32,074 nucleotides of DNA, from positions 3,237,280 to 3,269,353 of the forward strand of contig RPFO01000022.1 of NCBI GenBank assembly GCA_009746045.1, given 5' to 3'. A program made the translations under genes and the position numbers. Within the stretch, counting starts at the first letter, position 1. Each line of letters starts with the position of its first letter. Below the pieces are notes generated by a model. The model saw nothing but the letters and a program-made list of their open reading frames with translations. It searched no databases and was not told the DNA's origin. Shown here one piece after another: positions 20,701 to 28,700 of this stretch. The stretch comes from Mesostigma viride. Lineage: Eukaryota; Streptophyta; Mesostigmatophyceae; Mesostigmatales; Mesostigmataceae.

Positions 20701-21568
20701 ACGGCATGTGCACAAAGTGTCATCATATTCCTTGCAGTTCGTATCAACTCAGCAATGCTAGAGCAACCAAAGGACTCCAGCCTAGCAGCAGAGCATAGTT
20801 ACCGTCCAATAACCGTCCACAGACGCCATGGAGTTTTCCAGCGGGACTTACCGTGACCTCGTTGGCGGTTCGAGGCGGGCCGTCATCTTCGTCGTCCTCA
20901 TCCACCGCGGCCTTTTTCTTGGCGGCAGCGGGTTTTCCAGCAGCTTTCTTCTTCGGGGTCTCACTGTCGCTGCTTTCACTGCTGCTGCTACTACTGCTGC
21001 TACTGCTACTGCTGCTGCTACTGCTGCTGCTGCTCTCGTCTCGATCGCTATCGCCGTCGAGCTCTTCTTCCTCGTCGCTGCTGTCGTCCTCGTCGGGAGG
21101 ACTGCGGCTACCGATAGCATTGACGCTGTTCACGGTTGCTGCAACGGCATTTACGGAGGGAGCAACAGCCGTGGGCGTCGTTACGGTCTCTGGTTTCTCC
21201 GTCGGTTCGGTCAACATAGCAGTAGCCAGGTTGGCTTGCTCATAAACAGCTGAGGGGACGGACGATGGAGCAGCCTGGTGGGCACCATCAGTCGATAGAT
21301 TCGAGGACTGTGGGTGAGCAACACTCAAGCCTACCCCTCTCGTATCAGCATCCTCCATTTCAGATGGCACGTGAGATGGAGCGGCAATCACTTCACTATT
21401 TTCTGCATTGCCTGGCGCCAAAAAAACTTCCCTTGCGTCAGGAGTGTTTGTTATCCCGATGGCAAGGACTTCACCATGATCAACACTAGTAACTGCCAAG
21501 TCGCCTTCTGCTCGATCCATCGTATGCTCGTCAAAAAAATGCCGGCCGGTAGCACCGGCTGCAGCCAT
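11703..21568 (-). CDS. NAF1: H/ACA ribonucleoprotein assembly factor NAF1, nine exons, 703 aa
   Basis: Complement exons in transcript order are 20852..21568, 18665..18742, 17627..17728, 16272..16337, 15420..15500, 14141..14194, 13693..13757, 12907..13165 and 11703..12392. NAF1 is the nuclear chaperone that holds the Cbf5/dyskerin complex during H/ACA snoRNP assembly before Gar1 replaces it. Exon 1 (1-239) is acidic with a 19-Ser run (179-197). Exons 2-6 (240-366) rebuild the Gar1-like core: VPLGTISS, VVGLRIVVQGS, LDEGTVLFLVEARVPLGR, VEEIFGPVKCPLYSVRF, YAKGYDCSGANDEEL. Exon 7 has the diagnostic EYSDDEKEAAAKKQ, exon 8 an RGG region, and exon 9 a Gly/Pro/Met-rich tail. Seven introns are phase 0; the one after exon 7 is phase 2 and completes an Arg codon. 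No frameshift is needed. Exon boundaries are read by eye; family and order are secure. Introns of 383-2109 bp hold minisatellites. Confidence 0.92.
12407..12435 (-). repeat. Dispersed repeat, copy d, at the 3' end of NAF1 intron 8
   Basis: Read on the NAF1 sense strand, this 29-bp stretch (core CTGGTTGTCTC-TTGATAT) matches the plus-strand copy at 18141-18169 at 26 of 29 positions, all three differences being transitions. It ends 14 nt before the exon 9 boundary, so it supplies the pyrimidine-rich part of the acceptor region. Confidence 0.7.
13278..13291 (-). repeat. Weak echo of the NAF1 exon 8 acceptor edge
   Basis: This 14-mer matches 13154-13167, which spans the exon 8 start, at 12 of 14 positions and 124 bp upstream in the transcript. 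By itself this is little evidence; it is listed because similar echoes flank other exons. Confidence 0.3.
13595..13666. repeat. 28-bp tandem repeat in NAF1 intron 7
   Basis: Two full copies and one partial copy of a unit starting CGTTAGATTCCATCCATTCA. The copies differ by single bases. Confidence 0.9.
14019..14042 (-). repeat. Echo of the NAF1 exon 6 donor edge
   Basis: Matches 14131-14154, the exon 6/intron 6 boundary, at 20 of 24 positions and 112 bp downstream in the transcript. The CAC|GTACGTACGC donor sequence is kept in the copy, so it is a possible cryptic donor. Confidence 0.5.
14475..14615. repeat. AT-rich low-complexity tract in NAF1 intron 5
   Basis: About 140 bp of TAT/ATT/ACT words inside an otherwise mixed-composition intron. 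No coding or RNA gene is seen in it. Confidence 0.85.
14691..14848. repeat. Two short direct duplications in NAF1 intron 5
   Basis: AGGTGCGCTCCGCAATCC occurs at 14691 and again at 14727. AAATAGTTCTGC-ACACGG occurs at 14810 and again 20 bp later at 14830. Each pair is nearly exact, so these are recent small tandem duplications. Confidence 0.8.
15851..16183. repeat. 68-bp minisatellite, five copies, in NAF1 intron 4
   Basis: Nearly identical 68-bp units start at 15851, 15919, 15987, 16055 and 16123. Copies two to five begin TATATAAGGATCCTACTA, with a TATA-box-like word on the plus strand. Just upstream, ACGCTGCCTACTTGGA is itself present twice (15807, 15833). Confidence 0.95.
16801..17127. repeat. 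30-bp minisatellite, about 11 copies, in NAF1 intron 3
   Basis: Units begin CAAGTATTGGCTCGGTGCC and repeat exactly every 30 bp, with a few single-base variants; the last copy is partial. As 30 is divisible by three, several frames stay open on both strands; these are not genes. Confidence 0.97.
17505..17617. repeat. AT-rich (AAT/TAG)n tract in NAF1 intron 3
   Basis: Low-complexity AAT, TAG and TAT words end about 10 bp beyond the exon 3 donor. No feature other than composition is seen. Confidence 0.8.
17867..17881 (-). repeat. Echo of the NAF1 exon 3 acceptor edge
   Basis: Matches 17717-17731, which spans the intron 2/exon 3 junction, at 13 of 15 positions and 150 bp upstream in the transcript. 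The AG is replaced, so the copy cannot act as an acceptor. Confidence 0.4.
18127..18170 (+). repeat. Dispersed repeat, copy b
   Basis: Runs from GGATTCTCC through TTTCTGGCCTGCACTGG to CCTTGATATA, in NAF1 intron 2 and antisense to NAF1. Like copies c and d, the homology is followed by a CAG trinucleotide shortly after GATAT. Confidence 0.7.
18299..18474. repeat. 16-bp minisatellite, 11 copies, in NAF1 intron 2
   Basis: Exactly 11 units of TGCACAACAACCTNAN. On the NAF1 sense strand each unit reads (C/T)NNAGGTTGTTGTGCA, so several contain an AG|GT word that could act as a decoy splice junction. Confidence 0.97.
19136..19180 (+). repeat. Dispersed repeat, copy c
   Basis: Runs from GGATTCTCCAGAGTTCTGG to CTGATTGATATG in NAF1 intron 1, antisense to NAF1. 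On the minus strand it is followed by AGTTCGAGCC (19117-19126), a B-box-like word, which hints at a tRNA-derived SINE. Confidence 0.7.
19224..19907. repeat. 36-bp minisatellite, 19 copies, in NAF1 intron 1
   Basis: Nineteen 36-bp units built from TATACTCCAGTATGGCATAT and TTCCAGTACGGCAGCG. Copies differ at a few fixed positions (TAC or CAC; GCGC or GCGG; CTATAC or CTACAC). A four-unit block is present twice in succession from about 19537. Frames stay open on both strands because 36 is divisible by three. Confidence 0.97.
20052..20135. repeat. GGTAGTATTCATA repeats in NAF1 intron 1
   Basis: Several imperfect direct copies of (A/G)GTAGTATTCA, plus one inverted piece at 20102-20109, in about 80 bp. 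Confidence 0.7.
20390..20458. repeat. 28-bp tandem repeat, about 2.5 copies, in NAF1 intron 1
   Basis: Units begin GTGCCTGTTTAGCAGTGCCC and repeat from 20390, 20418 and 20446; the last copy is partial. Each unit is itself a two-part near-repeat of GTGCC-TTTAG. Confidence 0.9.
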
Positions 21569-22723
21569 AGCTCGCTACTGTTTGTAATTGCTGTGACGGC
21601 CCAACATCCGAATGCGGGGCCGTCAGGTTTAGAAAGATGTGTTATTAGTTGTTTGGTTGTATGAGTTACTTGTATCCCACGCCGCACATGAAAGATGTGT
21701 GCAAAAGAAGTTTGTGCCGTTTGTGATCAGAGTACGGCAGTACGCTTCGGAAAATTAAAATTAAGTAAAATAATTTTGGAAAATTAGTGCGACGGCCGGA
21801 CCCCGGTGTGACCCGCGGCCGCGGCCGGCTGGCCGGCGGCACTCAGCGGGCACGCCGCGAATGCTACCGTCCGGCGAGAAGAATCCACGGCACGCTAAAG
21901 TGTAGTTCTCGATGACGCCACGTCGGCCCGGACCCGCACAATGTAATGCACACATGTAATTTCCTAGCTCGGCAATGCGGTCGGTAGCCGGACGGAATGA
22001 TCTATGACATATTCTATTTCAGTGAGGTACTTTTTAATGGCCAGCGCTGGTTGTCTTATATATACTCTGTACGCACCGACATTGATGCTTCAACTGCTTC
22101 CTACTAACACGGCGCTATGATCGATCTGCTGACTGCGATTACTGTAACCATCAACTCACCACTAGACACTCACGGCCACTCCCGGTTATGAGGCTCAAAA
22201 CACACGCCCTGATCAAGCAAGCTGTTTCCGGCCCCACCGTCTAGGTCATCTAGTCGCTCTACACGTAAGCCAGCCATAATTTCAACGCACAAGGCTACAC
22301 ATTTCTGTTACGTCGCGTAACAATTCGTTGTAGTTACGGACGTAAATTAGGTCCTTGGCCTCGGTTGTTCCTAGGTTACGTGCAGTTCTAGTCTGGACAT
22401 GATTGTCCCCGTAACAGTACTGTGGTATATTGGGTGCCTTTGGGCGCCGCGCCGCGTACTATATTAGTGGTCCTTATCCTTTTGTAGAATGTAGTGGACC
22501 GGCGTGCATCTGTGCACCTGCCTGTGTTTCTGTGGTTCTGCAGGCGAGGGCCAGGTCGGCCCGAGCCTGTTGGACCGTTGGTGACCATTTATGCACGTTC
22601 CACTCCTTGTGTGGTTACTCGGCGTGTGTTAAGTGAATTGACACATTTAGGCTTGGGTCACGGCAGTGTAGTTGTGTTTCCTTCCTCTATTCCTGGAGTA
22701 AACGGGTTTTGGTAAATGGTTGT
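21569..22723. other. NAF1 upstream region and unresolved left flank of the retroelement
   Basis: No gene is seen. The first few hundred bases are the NAF1 promoter side, with a GGCCGGC-rich patch near 21790-21840. From about 22100 the sequence presumably enters the 5' LTR of the retrotransposon, but no LTR ends, target duplication or convincing primer-binding site were found, because the second LTR is not in view. Confidence 0.4.
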
Positions 22724-23083
22724 ATGGCGTATTATAGCAACACTTACGTTAATGCATTGAGATCAGCTCCGTCACGTTCGTCTTTCGCCAGAGGGTTAAG
22801 TAGAGGAGGCCTGACCAGTTTAGGTAGTATCAGGCCCATTAGAGGTAGAGGTGGAGGTAGATATCCGCGGCGTAACAATGGTTCCGGAGGAACTTCAGTA
22901 GGTAGTGAACGAGACGACTATCCCTTGCCACATACACCTTTTCAAGACCCCTTCCGCGTCCAGGAACAAGAAGTCGACACTTCCTTGATAGGTAATGGGC
23001 GGGTCGCCTTCAAGCTAGGAGCGTCGTGCTGCCCGTTTCGGGACACGCTTTACCTAGAAGCTAGACCTGCTCACAGCGGATAA
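22724..23083 (+). CDS. Small basic ORF upstream of gag
   Basis: A 119-aa frame opens with ATG at 22724. Its N-terminal half is Arg/Ser/Gly-rich (LSRGGL, RPIRGRGGGRYPRRNN), like an RNA-binding tail; its C-terminal half is acidic to mixed. I recognise no domain. It ends 328 bp before the hybrid-binding ORF. It could be a real element protein, an exon, or chance in a GC-rich leader. Confidence 0.35.
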   Translation: MAYYSNTYVNALRSAPSRSSFARGLSRGGLTSLGSIRPIRGRGGGRYPRRNNGSGGTSVGSERDDYPLPHTPFQDPFRVQEQEVDTSLIGNGRVAFKLGASCCPFRDTLYLEARPAHSG

Positions 23084-23256
23084 ATCCTTTCGTAGTTAGC
23101 CTGTCCTTCGCCTTGTTTTCCTGCTTACGGTTGTTTCCTGCCTTAGATCGGGGAGTATTACTGTTCGGAGACGATTAGCGTCGCCGTACCTACACCTTTT
23201 TCCTTGTGCTGCTGCTTTATTAGACGGCCGCACCCGCAGAGTTACGGGGCGCTGTG

Positions 23257-23305
23257 TTAGGACGAGCGCTGGGATATCCGGCCGCTGACTTAGGACGAGA
23301 GCTGG
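23257..23305. repeat. Direct repeat in the element leader
   Basis: TTAGGACGAGCGCTGG (23257) recurs with one change as TTAGGACGAGAGCTGG (23290), 33 bp apart. The rest of 23084-23410 shows no gene. Confidence 0.7.
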
Positions 23306-23397
23306 AAACTCCCGCCCTCCTTCTTCTTTCGGTGATCCAGATCGTCAAGCTAAGTCGCCTACCCCTACCTCGTCTAGCTTGACATCACAAGACACGC

Positions 23398-23406
23398 CAG
23401 GTGAGT
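23398..23406 (+). promoter_or_regulatory. Consensus splice donor in the element leader
   Basis: CAG|GTGAGT matches the donor consensus and matches the donors of the host genes here. It sits four bases before the ATG at 23411, so splicing from it would remove the hybrid-binding ORF, gag and pol from the message. Confidence 0.5.
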
Positions 23407-23410
23407 TATC

Positions 23411-23803
23411 ATGAGTCAACGTCGTGTTTTTACTGCGCCTTCCCATTCATCTAGTGATAATAGTTTAGCTAAGTATTACGTGGTTATTACCCCTCAATGG
23501 TCAGCCATTTTCCTCTCTTGGTCAGATGCTAGGAAGATAGTGCAAAACCGTACATATAATGTAATTAGGTATAAGAAATTTGTTACCTTCGAGGAAGCTC
23601 AACAATTCCTTATAGACCATAGCGTATCAGATCTAGGCCTACACGTACGTTCTACTCCTCATGGTCGCCCTCCTGTAGAAGCTCTAGATTTTGCTACCCC
23701 TCCTTCGTCTCCCCCTAAGAGGGCTGCATCCTCTTCTAGCTTAGATACTCCTCTCACCTTGGAATTCGGTTCCCTATCCATTACTGTTGTTAAAAAGGAC
23801 TGA
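23411..23803 (+). CDS. Small protein with RNase H1/caulimovirus-P6-type hybrid-binding domain
   Basis: A 130-aa ORF with a true ATG. Residues 21-68 (KYYVVITPQWSAIFLSW, then YNVIRYKKFVTFEEAQQFL) match the fold signature of the RNase H1 N-terminal domain, Pfam Cauli_VI: an aromatic YYxV start, a G/AIF-x-SW turn, and a YKKF-x-x-EEAxxFL end. In RNase H1 this domain binds RNA:DNA hybrids; in caulimoviruses it is part of the translation transactivator. Here it has no nuclease attached. The rest (71-130) is Ser/Pro-rich and probably disordered. It lies between the leader and gag, in T-rich codon usage like pol, so it belongs to the retroelement. It may bind the hybrid formed during reverse transcription or element RNA; that role is inference. 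Confidence 0.75.
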   Translation: MSQRRVFTAPSHSSSDNSLAKYYVVITPQWSAIFLSWSDARKIVQNRTYNVIRYKKFVTFEEAQQFLIDHSVSDLGLHVRSTPHGRPPVEALDFATPPSSPPKRAASSSSLDTPLTLEFGSLSITVVKKD

Positions 23804-23927
23804 TTTAAATTGTTCCTTTCTGTTAAACCATTAAAATCTTTTCCTTTTCTTTCCTTGCCTTATATTAGGCCTTGTCCTTTATCCTTGCTGCTTTCAGTTA
23901 GATTTTTGATCATTTACTTAAACAAAA

Positions 23928-25655
23928 ATGGATCCAATGGGTGGTAACCTGTCGCCTATACCTACCAATACTCCTACTAAATAATAATAATAATACTACT
24001 ACTAATAACATTAACAACACTCGGGTAACCGACGGGACTCCTTGGAAACGGTACACCATCTCACTCCTCAAGGTATTCTGCGTACCTCACCGCCTTCTCC
24101 TGCTGCTGGTGGTCGCCGTCGTCCCTCAATTACCCCACCTACCTATGAACAACGTATTTCCCAAGTCAGATTTAGTGAGGAACCTTCTTTCGTTGTGAAC
24201 CAGGCCCCTGCCCCTTCTGCAACCTTGGCTCAACCCTCCAGCAGGTCCTCACACACTAACAATGCTCCTAGGCCTCCTTCCCACCCTGTGCCTTCAATGC
24301 CTGCTATTAACACGGGTCGTACCTCGGCCCCTGTCGGCCCTTCTGGGCGCCCTAGTGCAGTCCCTTTTTCCCACCTGCTTCCTGGTCCTACCCTGAGACG
24401 GCCTATGAGGCTGCCCAGGTCCTACCCGTGTGGCTGATTTAGAAGTTAATAATGATTTCAGTACCATGCCCTAGATGATAGGAATTATGATCATTTTGCC
24501 TATTCCTCTCTTCGTGAGCAATATACTGTCCCCTTCTCTATGGGCACCATCCGGAAACGGTGGCTCCCTCTAGACCCCTACCCAAGACTTTTCCTATCCT
24601 TCCTTCTATCCCGCTTATGTAGCAGTGGAAGATAGTGGCCCTATGGGAAAAACTGATTCTTCTAATCCCCCTAAGCCCCTGCTCTTCCCCTCTTTGCCAA
24701 CCTTCCTAAGCTGGATGTCAAGTCTACCCCTCAACAGTTTTTCACCTTCATTATGTTGCTCACCCAGAACACAGAGTCCTGGCAGAACCACAATAGGTGG
24801 CGCCTCTCTGATGCTGTACTAGTTCCTCATTATCTTACTACCTGCATTACTCCTGAACTTGCTAACCTCATCCAGTGTGAGTCTCTTGCCTCTCATGCCT
24901 ACCCAAACTCTGTAGCAGAATTGTTTAAGCGTTTAGAGAACCATTTAGTCCCTCCCGATTCAGATTGGCAGGATAGATTATCCTTTGGCACCTTGCAGCA
25001 GGGTACCAAATCCTTCAAAGAATATATGAAAGAGTTTGATGCTCAGATGGTACGAATTAGGGATTGTCGGGTGCAGAAGTGCGTGCCGCTTCCTTCAGGG
25101 CCTCAGTAGACCCTATTGCGTGAAGTCAAACGCCAGTTCTCTGCCTACCGTTTTACTGACCTGCCCCTCAAGCATGTGCGCCAGCATCTTTTACGTGTAG
25201 CAGATTTCTTCTCCACGCCTTCTCTTCCTACCCGTTCCCGTATTAATAATATTATCCTTACCCCTGAGGAGGAGAACTCCTATGTAGAAGAATTAGATAT
25301 CTGTGTGACTGACCTTTCAGCTCTGGATGTCTCTCATATTACCTGCTATCATTGTAAGGAAGTAGGTCATCTTAAACGTGAGTGCCCCAAGTTCCTTTCG
25401 GGTGCTCCCCCTCATCCCGACGCTCGCCCTCCTCGTACCCCTCAGCGTGCTCCTATTCGTCCCACTTCAGGACGCATTCCTTCAGCTACCCCTAGTAGGC
25501 TGAATGCTGTGCAGACAGGATCCCCAGGGTTCCCCTATGATAATCAGGCTCCCGCACCCTCTTCAATCCCTCGTGACCCTCCAGCAGTGGCTTTTCCGCC
25601 AGGGTCTTCTTCGGGGTTCGTTCCTATGGATTTGGGGGGGGAGGGGGAACAGTAG
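23928..25655 (+). pseudogene. gag, broken by stops and indels
   Basis: The frame opens with ATG at 23928 (MDPMGGNLSPIP) but a TAA/TAC microsatellite at about 23980-24010 puts several stops in frame. It resumes (TPPTYEQRISQVRFSEEP), is lost again from 24435 to about 24700, and is readable from about 24710 as a capsid-like region (ESWQNHNRWRLSDAV, LFKRLENHLVPP, GTKSFKEYMKEFD). Two near-compensating indels at about 25068 and 25112 leave a TAG at 25107. A single CCHC zinc knuckle, CYHCKEVGHLKREC (25344-25385), precedes a Pro-rich tail ending VPMDLGGEGEQ. Gag forms the particle and binds RNA. This copy cannot make a full protein. Confidence 0.8.
25634..25648 (+). other. Purine tract at the gag/pol junction
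   Basis: G8-A-G5-A lies just before the gag stop. Gag (frame of 23928) and pol lie in different frames with 55 bp between the gag stop and the open pol frame, so homopolymer length change here, or ribosomal slippage, matters for how pol is made. The tract nearly matches the one at 28104. Confidence 0.5.
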
Positions 25656-25713
25656 GCCTGTCAGCCGGGGGTAACCTGGACAGGTCCTTAGATAGTACCC
25701 CAGATATTAATTT

Positions 25714-28700
25714 TTGCTGCCTGTTTTTATAACCTCTGTAGGAGCTGAATCATCCCTACCACTACGTGTGCGTCCTCTTATGTTCTTGAATGGTGGTTTA
25801 ACCGTCCCTCACACTGTTGTAGACCCCTTCTTGCATGCTGATGAACTCTTGAATGTCTCTGTGTTGGTAGATAGCGGTGCGGCTAGCTCCTTTGTGAGCG
25901 AGGCCCTAGTTAGACGTTTAGGACTAGTCCCTACCCCTCACACCAAACCCGTTACTGTTCATTATGCTGATGGTCGCACCAGTCATTCCCCGGGTACGGT
26001 GTCCCTTCCCATGGTTATACAAGGACGTACTGTCAACCTGACGGCCACTATAGGCCCTATCACTACCGCTGATGTATTACTAGGATTAGATTGGCACCAG
26101 GATAATAAGATTACTATTAATTATGATACCATGGTCATTTGGTTTCCAGATAGCTCTTACTGGGTACCTGAACGTCATTATAGATTGGAAAATTTATCCT
26201 TGGTAGATATTACTCCTCCTACACCTGTTGATCCTCCTGTAAGACCTATACCTGAAGTAATAATGTCAAATGACGAATTACGTTCTGAATTAAAGCAAAA
26301 TGGATACCTATTATGTATGTTCCTTCAGTTAGAAGTACAACAGATACCTATCACTAACAATAGTGTGGATATAGATGTAAATACAGTGGATACAATAGGA
26401 GTAGGATTTACTGAAAATGAAATAGTAAGATACATGGCTGTGATAGATTCCTCAAAAGTATTTGAAGAAAAGACTCCTTCTTATCCTCCTCCTCGTTCTG
26501 TTTTACACCGTGTAGTTATCAAGGACGGTGCAGTTCCTACGCACTCTCCGATGTATAGAATGGGCCCTACCGAGTTAAAGGAACTAAAACAGATTTTAGT
26601 GTCATTATTAGAAGCAGGATTGATAGAGCCTAGTAACTCCCCCTACTCAGCTGGTGTCCTGTTAGTTCCTAAGCCAAATGGCAAGTTTCGCCTAGTTACT
26701 GATTATAGGAAGTTGAATGATATTACTGTGAAATCTAAATACCCTCTACCTCGTATTGACGATATATTTAATAAGGTTAAAGGTTCCACTTGTTTCACAG
26801 TACTGGATTGTGCGGATGGTTTTTGGCAGTTGCGGATAGCTCCTGAGGATTGCCATAAAACCGCCTTTGCTACCCCTTTTGGTCATTACCAGTTTAGAGT
26901 AGCGGCTATGGGACTCTGTAACTCGCCTGCCTCTTTTCAAATGTTAATGAATGAAGTGCTTAGACCTGTTATGGGAAATTCTCATCTTCCTCAGGTGTCC
27001 TCTGATCTAAAGGATCCCTCCTTCTCCTCTGTTTCTTTATCTGAGCATGACCGTTCTTGTGCTCAAGCTTACTTAGATGATATTCTTATTTACTCTCCTG
27101 ATTTTGAAACGCACCTACGTGATTTAAAGAAAGTATTAGAAATAATGGCTGAAAATTCTTTGTGGGCGCGCCGTGCTAAAGTGCGTTCGGGTAGGAGTGT
27201 CCCATTTTTAGGGCACGTTCTGTCAGATGCCGGGGTCGCTACCGACCCGGATAAAACTAAGTCAATTCAGGAATGGCCTACTCCTACCGACGTTAAAGGT
27301 GTACGTAGTTTCCTAGGAATTGCTTCTTACTATAGGCGTTTTATCCCGCGTTTCGCCACTATAGCAGCCCCTATTAATCATTTATTAAAGAAGGATATCC
27401 CCTTTGTTTGGAGTAGTGAGTGTCAGTCTGCTTTTCAGTGCCTAAAATCCCTACTCCTTTCCCCTCCTGTACTCATCCTACCGGATACTACTAAACCCTT
27501 TGTTGTGGCTACAGATGCTAGTAAAGTAGCTATAGGTGGTGTCCTTCTCCAGGATCAGGGTCAGGGCTTACAGCCAATTGAATATATCTCTAGGACAATG
27601 CTCCCTGCGGAGCGTAACTATCCCGTCCACCAGCAGGAACTCTTAGCTGTGGTGTATTGTTGCCACGCGTGGCAGCACTTCCTTAAAGGTGCTCAATTTG
27701 ATGTCTGCCTGAATGAACCCTGTGAGCTAGATCCTTATAGGTTAGTTATCCAAACGGATCATCGTCCCCTTACCCATCTTCTCTCCCAACCCAACCTTAC
27801 CCCTCGGCAAGCGCGCTGGATGGAATTTTTAGCACAGTTTTCCCCTTTTAAACTTCAGTATGTCAAGGGTGTAGATAACATAGTACCAGATGCACTCTCT
27901 CGTCGTGCAGACTATTCCTTCTTCGAGGACCTTGATGTTCTCAATATTACTCTAGTTCCTACTACTATGGGTGTAACCCCTTATGGTGAACTACCTGATG
28001 ATGATTCCTATGCCTACCTCTTTCATACAGCTGTTCGCATGCCTGATCTCCTTTCTCACGTAGGACTCTCTCTCCCGTGTGAGGCCCTTCCTGTGGCCTC
28101 GGTGGGGGGGGAGGGGAAAAATAAAATTTCTATACCGCTTAGCCATATAGCGACTAGGTCAGGAAAGTCTTATGAAAACGTAGTCCCTCTAGGACCTCCC
28201 CTTCTCTTCGGCAAGGCGGTAGGAGATCTCTTTAAACCTGTTCTGGATACTTCTGTAGCGATGCCTACCTCTGATCTTGAACGCCTTATTAGTAGATTTA
28301 CGGCCACTGAGCCGGAAGCATTAGCTGCCATTGCTGCACATCCCCAACAATTAGGCAAGCACCCTTGTAAATTTGTAGGTGGGTTTTTATATGTGCAGAT
28401 AGCAGATTCTCCCCCTCAATGGCGCCTGTATGTCCCTCCTATCTGTCGCTCCTCCTTGCTCTTTGAGTTGCATGACTTAGCTGCTCACCAGGGTGGTAAA
28501 CGGGTACGGGACCTAGTAGCCCGCTCTTATTACTGGCCTTCCCTTTATAAGGATGTGGATGAGTATGTTAGAACTTGTCAATCTTGCCAGGAAATGAAAC
28601 CCAATAATGTAGGACAGATAGCAGAACCTAGGACCTTGCCTGACCCTATCATGCCTTGGGATTCTATCATGATGGATTTTGTAGGACCTTTTAGAAAGAA

